NCBI RefSeq assembly: GCF_017948485.1
Contig: NZ_JAFFSX010000003.1
Span: forward strand, 1-64,000
Reading direction: 5' to 3'
Source: Streptomyces sp. GESEQ-35
GTDB taxonomy: Bacteria; Actinomycetota; Actinomycetes; Streptomycetales; Streptomycetaceae
DNA length: 64,000 nt
Part shown: in pieces, positions 15,390 to 23,977 of the stretch
How the letters are laid out: each line of letters starts with the position of its first letter
Numbering within the stretch: position 1 is the stretch's first letter
Notes under the pieces: generated by a model
Databases searched by the model: none
What the model was told of the DNA's origin: nothing
The model's input: only the letters and a program-made list of their open reading frames with translations
Made by a program: the position numbers and the translations under genes

Positions 15390-17183
15390 TCAGTCCGGGA
15401 TGCGCTCGATCCCGTAGACGCGGAGGGCGGCCTCTGTGGCTGCTTGCACATCACGGCGATCAAACGCGTGTGCCAACGCTAGAGCATCGGTCTGACAGAT
15501 GGCCTCGGGGCGAGGTACCCGGATGCGCCTCAGGTACTGGGCCTGGAAGCGGAGTGTGCCGCCCCGCATCCTCACGGCGTACGCCTCAACGAAGGTCTGG
15601 GCCACGCGAGATAGGAGAAGCCCTCCCAGGACTTTCATGTCCCATGTGTCGGACACGACGTAATAGAGGTTGTGGTGGGGATAGTAGCCACCTTCATCCA
15701 GTACAGGATGAATAGTCATCTTCATGTCCGGCAGCAGTAGCTTCGGTCGATCAGTGAGGCTCGCATCGATCTTGTCGATCGTCTTGTACCAACGGTCAGG
15801 CTGCTTCTGTGCCACGTACCGGCCTTCAAGAGCTGTCCGATGCTTCTCAAAGTAAGCCTTCAGCCTGGGGTACCTGTCGAGGTCTACCAGCTCACCATCC
15901 TCATCCCACGGGTTGACCATGTGAGTGCCATGCCACTTCAGGTGCCCGCTCTTGGCATCCTTCACCATCGCCATGCGGAGAAGCCGATCTCCCTCCACGA
16001 GCGTGTCGTCCTCGGTGAGGAAGACAGCGTCAGATCCTGTGGCGACGCCGATCCCCACCTTCGTCAGGGTCTCTTCGAGCACAGGGAACCGGTCGTTCAG
16101 GTCCTCAAGCAACCCGAGGCGCGCGGGGCTGCCCGCCGGCCACGAGTCCGCTGCCGAGAACCAATGCGGCAAGCGGGCCGCCTTGAAGCTGCTTGTGCTC
16201 GCAGCAGCGCGATCTTCGTCGCCGATCCAGCTCATCAGCTGGCGAGCCTCGTCTACTCCAAAGGACTTCGTGGTATCGACGGCTACTGACCTGCCTTGCG
16301 GGCGATTACGCAGAACCGTGATCGCCGGGTAGGCCGACACCTGCTCGTCGAAAGCATCCACGTCGTGCATAGTTGCAACGAAATCCATGCTGAAACGGTC
16401 AGCGACCAACTTACGCAGCTCACGACCATATTGATTGCGCATCCAGCGATCCGCACAGATGAATCCGAGTGCCCCACCGGGCGTGAGGGAACGTAGACCC
16501 CTCTCAAAGAATCCGACGTAGATATCAGAGCGGCCAACCATAGACGGATGACCCTTCCGGTAAATCTTCATCCGCTGATCTGGAACATCTTCCAGACGGA
16601 TATACGGTGGGTTGCCGACAACGAAGTCAGCCTCCCTTGCAGCGTTAAGGAGATAGTCTCCATGCTGAATCCACTGGTTGACGTGAGTATCGACCGTCTC
16701 GCGATCCCAACCATCCGCCAACAGAACGTCCGCCACTGCCTCACGGCTTGCCTTCACGTTGCGACTCAGCAGGTCGAGGGCGCGGACCCCCTGACCGGGG
16801 AGGTCCCTGTCATGCTTTCGACATACGGCACTGAGGCGCTCAACGATGCTAAGAAGAAACGCGCCGGAACCGCAGGCGGGATCGACGATGGTCAATTGAT
16901 CAAGATCCCGGTCGGTGGTGTACCCGACCAGGTCGAGGATCATGTCGACGACCCATCGGCGAGTGTAGACCTCGCCATTGGCCACGGCCTCTGCGGGGAT
17001 CGCTTCGGCATGGACAGCGGCGCTAGGCGGGCTGGTGAGAGACACAGACGTGAGGCTATCGTCTCCGGCGGCCACGTCGACCGCGAAGAGGGCGTCATCA
17101 AGCGTTCCTGCCGGAAGGTCCGCTCCATCCTTTGAACGCGCGACTTGAGGGATGTGGGCTGAAGCAGAGGCAACATTCGCCAT
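15390..17183 (-). CDS. N6-adenine DNA methyltransferase of a PaeR7I-type system
   Basis: The start is set at ATG 17183, which has AAGGA nine bases upstream. The 597-residue enzyme has the SAM-binding motif DPACGSG (101-107) and the adenine-methylase catalytic motif NPPY (191-194), with a long C-terminal target-recognition region. It would methylate the host sites of the downstream endonucleases and so protect the chromosome. It is the first gene of the operon. Confidence 0.92.
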   Translation of the reverse strand: MANVASASAHIPQVARSKDGADLPAGTLDDALFAVDVAAGDDSLTSVSLTSPPSAAVHAEAIPAEAVANGEVYTRRWVVDMILDLVGYTTDRDLDQLTIVDPACGSGAFLLSIVERLSAVCRKHDRDLPGQGVRALDLLSRNVKASREAVADVLLADGWDRETVDTHVNQWIQHGDYLLNAAREADFVVGNPPYIRLEDVPDQRMKIYRKGHPSMVGRSDIYVGFFERGLRSLTPGGALGFICADRWMRNQYGRELRKLVADRFSMDFVATMHDVDAFDEQVSAYPAITVLRNRPQGRSVAVDTTKSFGVDEARQLMSWIGDEDRAAASTSSFKAARLPHWFSAADSWPAGSPARLGLLEDLNDRFPVLEETLTKVGIGVATGSDAVFLTEDDTLVEGDRLLRMAMVKDAKSGHLKWHGTHMVNPWDEDGELVDLDRYPRLKAYFEKHRTALEGRYVAQKQPDRWYKTIDKIDASLTDRPKLLLPDMKMTIHPVLDEGGYYPHHNLYYVVSDTWDMKVLGGLLLSRVAQTFVEAYAVRMRGGTLRFQAQYLRRIRVPRPEAICQTDALALAHAFDRRDVQAATEAALRVYGIERIPD

Positions 17184-17505
17184 CAATGAAATCCTTTTCT
17201 GAGGGTCTGCGATTTGCGATGAGGTAACTGTGACATGCCTCGCGAAGGTGTTTCCAGTCATTCGCGTCTGCCCCCAGCGAACTTGCAGTCTATCTCAACG
17301 TTCGCCTCAAAACGCATGAACGGGCCCATTTCTCAGGTTACGAACAGAAATGTAGAACACCTCATCCACCTAGTTACCTCATGCTCCCGCCACCCGTAGG
17401 ATTCGGATGTGGCTCCCTACACATCGCGGCCCACTCGCACCTGAGAAACGTTGCGCCGAATTTGCTTCTCCTTCTTTCCAGCACAGCCAAACGCCCGCGA
17501 AGGGT
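17184..17505. promoter_or_regulatory. Upstream region of the restriction-modification operon
   Basis: This 322-base gap must hold the methylase promoter. TGAGGTAACT (17220-17229) recurs inverted as AGTTACCTCA (17372-17381). The pair could be a controller or regulator site but may be chance. No C-protein gene is seen beside it. Confidence 0.35.
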
Positions 17506-18121
17506 CAAGTTGAATTGGCGATGTCCGGTTCGTCGATCAGCCCGTAGAGGCCCAGACCGGTGGTCGGCAGACAGCCGGTGATCAGGTACGGGTGGTACTG
17601 GATCTTCTTCAGCTTCCGCTTGATCGCTCGGGTCAGGTGTCTGAGCTCCGCGGCGGCGAAGTCGGTCAGGGCCTGTTTCAGCAGGCTCCAGATGCCTTCC
17701 TTCAGGTTCATCTCCGGTGCGTACGGCAGCAGGTGGAAGATGACGAACCACTCCTTCTGCTCCGGCGCGAAGTCGAAGTGCTCCTGCTGGAGATGCACGC
17801 TGAGGTTGTCCCACACCCAGACCACTGGGGTGCCGAGTTCCAGGCGAACGACTTCGACTCGCCCTTGCGACCGTGGTAGATGTGCAGCTTGAAGAACATC
17901 CGCGGGTGGCGCCCGGGCCGGAAGCACACCGCGCCGGCGATGTCTACCCGCCCGCCGCGGCGACCGGCCACCCGCACCACCGGTCGGGCCCCGCGCGGCG
18001 CCCATGTGCGCCCCTTCGGCGGGATCAGCGACCGCCCGCTCTCGTCCGCGAAGCAGATATGGGCGCCCAAGTCGTGCGCGGTACTTTTACCCGCGGCCAC
18101 ACCTCGGTCTTCCACACTCAA
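17506..18121 (-). pseudogene. IS630-like transposase remnant, frameshifted and N-terminally truncated
   Basis: One frame gives ICFADESGRSLIPPKGRTW and DIAGAVCFRPGRHPRMF; near 17855 the match jumps to another frame giving VWVWDNLSVHLQQ and PEMNLKEGIWSLLKQAL. These contain the first Asp, second Asp and Glu of an IS630-family DDE domain. The N-terminal DNA-binding third is missing. With the frameshift it cannot be active. Confidence 0.8.
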
Positions 18122-18452
18122 TCGCCTCCTCGTCCCGTTCCAGCGCCCGACGGACCGGCACCTGGTAGCTCTAGCCGTGCCACCGCTACAACCGCCACAC
18201 GCCCTGGATGGTGTAGCCGACGTTTGGCCACAGTAGATCGATGATCACGGGAACAGGTGTGCCTGTGGATAACTGCACCGCAGCCAGCTGTCGAACTCTC
18301 GGACGACAAGGAGCACCTCGTGGGCACTCATGATCTGGAGGACTTCGTTGCGCAGACCGCGACCCGACTGGCTGTCGAGTATTAGCGCATCCGCAAGCGG
18401 AATGACGACCGCGGGACGTCTGGCGACGAGGGCGAGGTGCGGTATCCGCAAG

Positions 18453-18556
18453 AAGAAGATCCAGTACCGCCCGCACCTGATCACCGGCTGTCTGCCGACC
18501 ACCGGTCTGGGCCTCTTCGGGCTGATCGACGAACTGGTTATCGCCAATTCAACTTG
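18453..18556 (+). pseudogene. IS630-like transposase C-terminal stub
   Basis: It encodes KKIQYRPHLITGCLPTTGLG and the remaining C-terminus, closely matching the end of the minus-strand remnant, then a stop. No upstream transposase sequence remains on this strand. Confidence 0.7.
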
Positions 18557-19029
18557 AGTAATAGCATTTTCGGAATATCGGGGTGCACCACGCTCGGGGG
18601 CTCCCGAGCCAACGTCCAGGAGTTGGCCAGCAGGCCAGAGCGAGCACCCCAGCGGGCGAACTGCGGGGCGCAGAGAGGCCGGACTGGCCCGCAACAGGCG
18701 TGCAGTATAGGAGAGTTGAGCCTCAAGTGAGCTTTCTTGGACTAAATCCTCGAAACTCACCCGCCACCAGGGCTCGGCTCCACTAGGGTCCACGACGCAA
18801 CCACCTCCGACAGGTGGTCGCTCCACGGACTCGGAAGTCCAACTGCCCTCGCACGCGCATGTGGACGCGCTTGGTCAGCTCTGGTGTACGTCTCCATGGG
18901 GGCGGCGCTCGCGTCGTCAATCACCAAGCGCCCACGCCGGCGCGACGACGACGCATCCGTCTCCACCGTGCACTCCTCACAGGCCAAACAGAGCCGCCGA
19001 TACGGGTGTGTCAGCAGGGAATCGCTGAC
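18557..19029. other. Intergenic stretch upstream of the helicase pair
   Basis: About 470 bases between the IS scar and the 772-residue protein. A GCTCGGG/CCCGAGC hairpin lies near 18591-18608. Otherwise I see no gene. It should contain the promoter of the two-gene operon. Confidence 0.4.
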
Positions 19030-21348
19030 ATGGCACGCAAGAGCACATTCCGCTTCCTCCGCCCCCCGACGGAAGATGTGATCGCCGACGCGGTCGAGGT
19101 AGAGGGAGTCTTCCCTCTACTCCCTCCGCGGTTCGAGCCCCTCGATGCCGAGCCGAACCTCGACGACGGTGTCCCTCCGACGAAGCTCGGCAAGGCCGTC
19201 ATGGAGTGGTACGGCGACGCGCACGCATGCGACCCGTCTGCCACGCCGACCAGCGTTGTACGTGCAATCGAAGCAATCTCGGCTACCCCTGACAACTTCA
19301 ATGCGGTCCGTAAGGCTCGCTGGCGGCGCAACCATGCTGGGCAGTTCTCTGTCGCACAGCTAGAGGTACTCGTTCCGCTCATCCGACCTGCAACTGTCCA
19401 GCCGCGCATGGCAGCTTCCGCTCAACGGATCATGCGAGATAATTACAGTCAGTCGCTCATCCACGAAGTGAGCCCCAATCTCAGGATCCACGCGCAGTCA
19501 GCCGAGCACCTGCGCAACATCACAGACGCGCAGAAGAACGTGCGGCACCCACACACCTACGTTGGTCCTGCTGAGAAGGAGTTCGCTGACTCGCTCGCGC
19601 TAGAAGGGATCCGCGAGGAGCTGCGGGGCTACGTCTACGACCTTCATGTGTCGGACGACGAGCGCGGCCACCTGGTCGAGACTGACGACGGCTGGACCCG
19701 GGTGACAGTCGCGCAATCCTTCATGGGAGCGCTGATGGAGACAGACGCGGACCTCTCCACGCTGCATTGGGAAAACCCTGATGGCACCCTTACCGTCCGC
19801 CCTCACACAGCAGAGACAATTCTGAGGGCACACGAGGCGCTCCAGTTCGAAGAGGCGCCCTTCGCCGTGTGGCCTACCACGCATACCCGATCTGGTGTTT
19901 CCTCATGGGTCGCAGGAGCTTCACCCGAAGCCCTCGCAACCATTCGAATGATGACGGCGCGTATGGACATTGGGATCGCCGTTCGTCCGTACCGTGAGAA
20001 CAGCGATCACGATGTCGTGTATGCAGACATGGCGCGCTTCCACGTGAAGGGCCAGAACCCCACGCTCTGGGGCAAAGCAGATGACGAGGCTTTCAAGGCG
20101 CGTACGGTCGTCAAGGACCTCGTTCGACGCAACTACATCACCCCGGAGCAGCGGGACATCTTCTTCGGCGACGTTGTCGTACCGTGGGCAGACGACGCCC
20201 TACGAGCCCCGTTCCGGAACCGCGTCGTGGCCATCACCAAGGTGATGGTGTCCACCGTAGTCGCCGACCCTGCGACTCCCGGCCGCTACCCAGAGGTCCG
20301 TCGCACACTTAAGCGTCTGCGTGTATCCAACTCTCCTCTGCAGGCGGCCACCACGACCGCATCGCTCGCGGGACTCGTCGCTGGACTCGACGGTGACGGG
20401 GAAATGGGGCAGTTCACAGCTGCGATCTCGCGGACATTCCGCAAGCCTGAACTACGCGAAATCAGTGACACCACGAAGCACCGTGGTAGCTGGACCGACG
20501 TAATTGACCTTGACGCCAAGGAAATTGCCGCGGGGGCTCGCAAGGAGCTTCTCGATGCCATCGGTGCCGGCAACACTCGTGTCCCAGGCAAACACCAACG
20601 CGCCTTGGCCATCTTGGCGTTGGTTGCACACGCAGCCAACCCTGCATTGCGCGACTACCGCCAACCCATCGCGGGGGACGAGAGCGGTAGGACCCGGCGG
20701 TATCCGTCTTCAATGACGCTGACCGGTCGCGGGGGACGTGGCGGTGTCAGGCCAATCGACGCAGACACGATCTGCTTCAACGCTGCTCGTTCGCCTCATG
20801 GGATCAATCAACTCGAATCGATCATCAACGCAGCGACTCTCAGCTCTCCAACGGTCCCTCTCGACCCGGAGACCGGTGAGGAGTTGCTGGAGGAGTGGCT
20901 GCGTATCCGCTGGCAAGTGGCACCGGATGCGACTGGAAAGCCAGCCGAGCGGACCGCAACCGCCAGCGGTATGACCTCGACCAACGGGTTCCAGCAGCCC
21001 GAACTCGATCTGGACGATGAGGCCAGCGAAGTCGGCACTTCGAGAACACCAGACTTCGATCCGCTATCGGATTCCCACGAGTGGAATGCGGAAGTGATCA
21101 CGCTCATCGACGAAATTTCCCAACTGGCAGACAGGATTGCGACTCTTTCGCAGGTCCGCGCCAATGCCCAACTGGCAGATGTCGACGAAGAAGACTTCGA
21201 TCCCGATGATGAGAGTCTTCCCTTCATGATCGATAAGATTGGGATCGATCCGGAGGTGGAGAACGGGTCGGACGAGTCTCTCGACAAGCTCCGCAACTTC
21301 CTCAAGCGCGGTGTCTTGGGCTACCTGAAGCAACGGGCACGGCTGTGA
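19030..21348 (+). CDS. Unrecognised 772-residue protein coupled to an SNF2-type helicase
   Basis: ATG 19030 is chosen for the AGGGA eleven bases upstream; the frame is open earlier but without support. The protein is soluble, mixed alpha/beta, with an acidic C-terminal third (about 660-740, rich in Asp, Glu and Ser). I see no Walker, methylase, nuclease or PLD signature. Basic patches (VRKARWRRN, TLKRLRVSN) could bind nucleic acid. The stop overlaps the helicase GTG (GTGA), so the two are made together. Position beside a restriction system in an island suggests a defence or DNA-transaction role; this is inference. Confidence 0.7.
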   Translation: MARKSTFRFLRPPTEDVIADAVEVEGVFPLLPPRFEPLDAEPNLDDGVPPTKLGKAVMEWYGDAHACDPSATPTSVVRAIEAISATPDNFNAVRKARWRRNHAGQFSVAQLEVLVPLIRPATVQPRMAASAQRIMRDNYSQSLIHEVSPNLRIHAQSAEHLRNITDAQKNVRHPHTYVGPAEKEFADSLALEGIREELRGYVYDLHVSDDERGHLVETDDGWTRVTVAQSFMGALMETDADLSTLHWENPDGTLTVRPHTAETILRAHEALQFEEAPFAVWPTTHTRSGVSSWVAGASPEALATIRMMTARMDIGIAVRPYRENSDHDVVYADMARFHVKGQNPTLWGKADDEAFKARTVVKDLVRRNYITPEQRDIFFGDVVVPWADDALRAPFRNRVVAITKVMVSTVVADPATPGRYPEVRRTLKRLRVSNSPLQAATTTASLAGLVAGLDGDGEMGQFTAAISRTFRKPELREISDTTKHRGSWTDVIDLDAKEIAAGARKELLDAIGAGNTRVPGKHQRALAILALVAHAANPALRDYRQPIAGDESGRTRRYPSSMTLTGRGGRGGVRPIDADTICFNAARSPHGINQLESIINAATLSSPTVPLDPETGEELLEEWLRIRWQVAPDATGKPAERTATASGMTSTNGFQQPELDLDDEASEVGTSRTPDFDPLSDSHEWNAEVITLIDEISQLADRIATLSQVRANAQLADVDEEDFDPDDESLPFMIDKIGIDPEVENGSDESLDKLRNFLKRGVLGYLKQRARL

Positions 21349-23567
21349 CGATCCAGGTGCCCCGCGGCAGCGCGTTGGGAACAGTCGGGGTTGACTGCGA
21401 GGGGCGGCCGGTAGTCCATCGCCCGAACGACGTCACCGATCAATGGTGGCGCTCGGTCACCGCCTTGCTGCGACCCGCCCTCCACAGCATCTCACCAGCA
21501 AAGGTGACTGTGCATCGGCATCGCGCGGGGGCGCTCACACGGCTTCTGGCTCGCTATCCCGCTACAGCGGTCAGCTGGGTTTGGACGCCTGCAGCCACAC
21601 TTATGCGTGAGGACGTTGCCAGGAGCGCAACAGGGCTGAGTCGGCTACTCGCCACAGATATCGCCGAACAAGCAGTGTGGCCATCCGATGTTGACCTGGA
21701 GGCTCTTGGGTTCGTCCGGCGGCTGCGGCCCTTCCAGCAGGTCGCCGTCGCCCGCTTGCTCGCTGCAGGCGGCGGGGCAAACTTTTCTGTCCCCGGCTCC
21801 GGCAAGACGGCGGTGACCTATGCCGTGTTCACGGCACTACGCTCTCGGGGCTCGGCACATGCGATGCTCGTCGTCGCGCCACCATCTGCCTTCGAAGCGT
21901 GGGTGGATGAAGCCAAGGCATGCTTCGCGGACGACAGAACGCCGGTCGTCACCGTCCGCCCAGACCTCCCCTCCCGCCGCGACACCATCCTCGTACTCAA
22001 CTACGAGCGTCTGAGCGACGCCACCAGCCGCGCTGGGCTCTCCGGATGGGCACGCGGCCGCAAGGTGCTCACCGTGTTCGACGAGGCCCACCGTGCGAAA
22101 GCTGGCCCAACCTCAAGACGCGGCGCGGAGGCCGCGGCGCTCGCCCGTCGTTCGGACGCAACGATGGTTCTGACAGGGACACCAATGCCGAACAGGCCCA
22201 CAGACCTGGAAGCAGTCTTTGACTTGGCATGGCCGGGGCATGGCAGCCGACTCGTACGCGGTGACCTCGCCAACGCCCGCGAGCGTGCCTATGTGCGAGC
22301 TACGAAGGCCGAATTGGACCTTCCAACCTTGGAGGTCCGGGTAGAACGGGTGGCGCTCGACGGCCCACACCGCGCGCTGTACGACGCGATGAGGTTGCGC
22401 ATGTCGGAATGGGCAAACGCGCATAGCCACTCCGACGATGTAGCGGCCGATGCTGGACGTGCGGTGATGCACTTGATTGCCGCCGCGACAAATCCAGCGG
22501 CGGTGTTCACACCGGACCAGCCATGGTCGCTTCCATTCGACCGCCCCGACTTCACCGACCTTAGATCAGTCGTTACGGATCCAACCCTGCACATCCGCCC
22601 TGCCAAGATCGTGCGCGCCGCACAGCTCGTCACAGAAAACCGGGCCCTTGGCCGCAAAACTGTCGTGTGGTCCACCTTCGTCGCGAACATTGCCGCGCTC
22701 ACCACAGCGCTAGCGCGGCACAACCCTGCCGTCATCACTGGCGCTACCGCCGTCGATGAGGCATCGGCGCCGACCGATCGGCGCCGGCAGTTGGAGCGAT
22801 TCCGGACTGACGACGACTGCTGGGCCCTCATCGCAACGCCGCAAACACTCGGGGAGGGCGTCTCCTTGCACCAGACCGCGATAGACCAAGTGCACGTTGA
22901 CCGTGGTTACGCTGCTGGGACATGGCTTCAGGCGATTGACAGGACACACAGGCTTGGCTTGCCTGCGGACGCAAACCCCACGTGCACCGTCCTCATCGCC
23001 GAAGACACAATCGATGAACGCGTCTCCGAAGTTCTCAATGCCAAGGTCACAGCAATGGCCTCGGCGCTCAATGACCACGCCCTACAGCCGGTCGCCGACC
23101 CAATGATCGCTGAAGGCGACTCAGTGGCGGCCGTCCTGGGCGACATCGACGCCCTCCGGGAACTCCTACGTCCAGAAGGCGAAAAGATGACCACGCGACG
23201 TGACGCGAGCAGCGGCGGAATACACATCACCAGCAGCGGAGCCCAAATCAATACGGGGAATGTCGGCGGAGACCAGCGACAGGTCTACGTCAGCGGTAAC
23301 GCCGAGGACACCTCACTCCTCCTGGCCGCGCAGACGAAGCTGGCCGAGCTGAACGCCGCCCTTGAGGAGCACGCCGCCGAGCTGAGCAATCCGGATCTCG
23401 CCCGCCGTACTGCCTCCCGCATCGGCGAGGAACTGACCAGCCGGAACCCCGACCGGCGACGCATCACGGAGAACCTGGAAGACCTCGGTCTGGCTGTCGG
23501 AGCCGTGGCATCCATCATCACCATCCTGCAGGGGCTCACGGCTGCGGTGGCCGCGCTGCACGGCTAA
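21345..23567 (+). CDS. SNF2/superfamily 2 DEAH helicase with C-terminal beta-helical module
   Basis: The start GTG overlaps the previous stop. Helicase motifs are clear: Walker A VPGSGKT (149-155), DEAH (246-249), LTGTPMPN (277-283), a late LGEGVSLHQ and the motif VI-like QAIDRTHRLGL. The N-terminal 120 residues are not helicase. Residues 615-740 form a separate module: a glycine-rich beta stretch (GIHITSSGAQINTGN), a charged helical part, and a hydrophobic final helix (AVGAVASIITILQGL). An internal ATG with AAGG upstream begins exactly at this module (23187). An ATP-driven DNA translocase is likely; the partner protein probably defines the task. Confidence 0.85.
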   Translation: MTIQVPRGSALGTVGVDCEGRPVVHRPNDVTDQWWRSVTALLRPALHSISPAKVTVHRHRAGALTRLLARYPATAVSWVWTPAATLMREDVARSATGLSRLLATDIAEQAVWPSDVDLEALGFVRRLRPFQQVAVARLLAAGGGANFSVPGSGKTAVTYAVFTALRSRGSAHAMLVVAPPSAFEAWVDEAKACFADDRTPVVTVRPDLPSRRDTILVLNYERLSDATSRAGLSGWARGRKVLTVFDEAHRAKAGPTSRRGAEAAALARRSDATMVLTGTPMPNRPTDLEAVFDLAWPGHGSRLVRGDLANARERAYVRATKAELDLPTLEVRVERVALDGPHRALYDAMRLRMSEWANAHSHSDDVAADAGRAVMHLIAAATNPAAVFTPDQPWSLPFDRPDFTDLRSVVTDPTLHIRPAKIVRAAQLVTENRALGRKTVVWSTFVANIAALTTALARHNPAVITGATAVDEASAPTDRRRQLERFRTDDDCWALIATPQTLGEGVSLHQTAIDQVHVDRGYAAGTWLQAIDRTHRLGLPADANPTCTVLIAEDTIDERVSEVLNAKVTAMASALNDHALQPVADPMIAEGDSVAAVLGDIDALRELLRPEGEKMTTRRDASSGGIHITSSGAQINTGNVGGDQRQVYVSGNAEDTSLLLAAQTKLAELNAALEEHAAELSNPDLARRTASRIGEELTSRNPDRRRITENLEDLGLAVGAVASIITILQGLTAAVAALHG

Positions 23568-23591
23568 AGGCCAGCTAACGCGGAGCAAGGC

Positions 23592-23611
23592 TGGGAGCCA
23601 TCTGGGAGCCA
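23592..23611 (+). repeat. Direct repeat pair TGGGAGCCA, putative integrase arm sites
   Basis: TGGGAGCCA occurs at 23592-23600 and 23603-23611, an 11-base period, about 105 bases before the tRNA-Pro fragment. The layout matches the pairs at 6837 and 13419 but the repeat sequence is different. Confidence 0.5.
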
Positions 23612-23716
23612 ACCCGCTCCACAAACCCCTTCGAGACCACCCGAGACCACGCCACCCCGACACTCTGACCAGGGCAAACTCCATCCGCGCTGGCAAGATC
23701 ACCAACCGAACCTCAT

Positions 23717-23757
23717 TCGGGACGAAGAGGTCGTGGGTTCAAATCCCGCCACCCCGA
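23717..23757 (+). other. tRNA-Pro(CGG) 3' fragment, putative attachment site and island boundary
   Basis: TTCGGGACGAAGAGG followed by the T arm GTGGG-TTCAAAT-CCCGC and acceptor strand CACCCCG is the 3' part of tRNA-Pro(CGG), beginning at the anticodon loop. The 5' half is not present: the upstream bases do not pair as an anticodon stem. This is the expected distal copy left by an element integrated at the tRNA gene, and I take it as the right boundary of the island. Confidence 0.75.
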
Positions 23758-23773
23758 CAGCTGAAATACCAGG

Positions 23774-23809
23774 TCAGGCCCGGTGCTGAGAGATCAGCGC
23801 CGGGTCTGA
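23774..23809 (+). terminator. Terminator after the tRNA-Pro fragment
   Basis: Sixteen-pair stem (23774-23789 with 23794-23809, two G-T wobbles) and a GAGA loop. It lies 17 bases after the tRNA 3' end and is followed by a T-containing stretch. It is probably the native tRNA-Pro terminator, supporting the idea that chromosome resumes here. Confidence 0.7.
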
Positions 23810-23829
23810 TTTGTTGTGCGGGCCCGTTT

Positions 23830-23849
23830 TGGGGGCCATTTGGGAGTCG
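23830..23849 (+). repeat. Degenerate repeat pair resembling the 23592 arm sites
   Basis: TGGGGGCCA (23830-23838) and TGGGAGTCG (23841-23849) repeat with the same 11-base period as the pair at 23592, on the other side of the tRNA fragment. It may be an older attachment end of a related element, or chance. The 128 bases that follow, up to 23977, hold nothing I recognise. Confidence 0.35.
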
Positions 23850-23977
23850 ACTTCGGGAGCGGGCGTATCGCCGTGTCCTCGACGGGCCGCAGCGATCGAC
23901 CGCGCAGGGCTGTATCCGCAAAGTCCACGAGGCCGACCGGTGTCAGGCGCTGAGTGTGGTGCGCAGCGTGTCGGCCA

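Larger units (their letters stand above)
17506..18556. mobile_element. Composite IS630-like scar with inverted copies
   Basis: The first 104 bases (17506-17609) recur inverted at 18453-18556 with roughly nine in ten bases identical; both encode the transposase C-terminus and end at the same CAAGTTGAATTGGC boundary. Two oppositely oriented copies have therefore collapsed, leaving a long copy on the minus strand, a 35-codon stub on the plus strand, and unmatched sequence between (18122-18452). Confidence 0.7.

Noticed and set aside
18122..18452. Minus-strand frame with residues like VVIPLADALILDSQSGRG
   Set aside because: It lies in the unmatched middle of the IS scar, has no start or family match, and is probably debris.
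23717..23757. Complete tRNA-Pro gene
   Set aside because: The sequence before the anticodon loop does not form the anticodon stem, D arm or acceptor strand.
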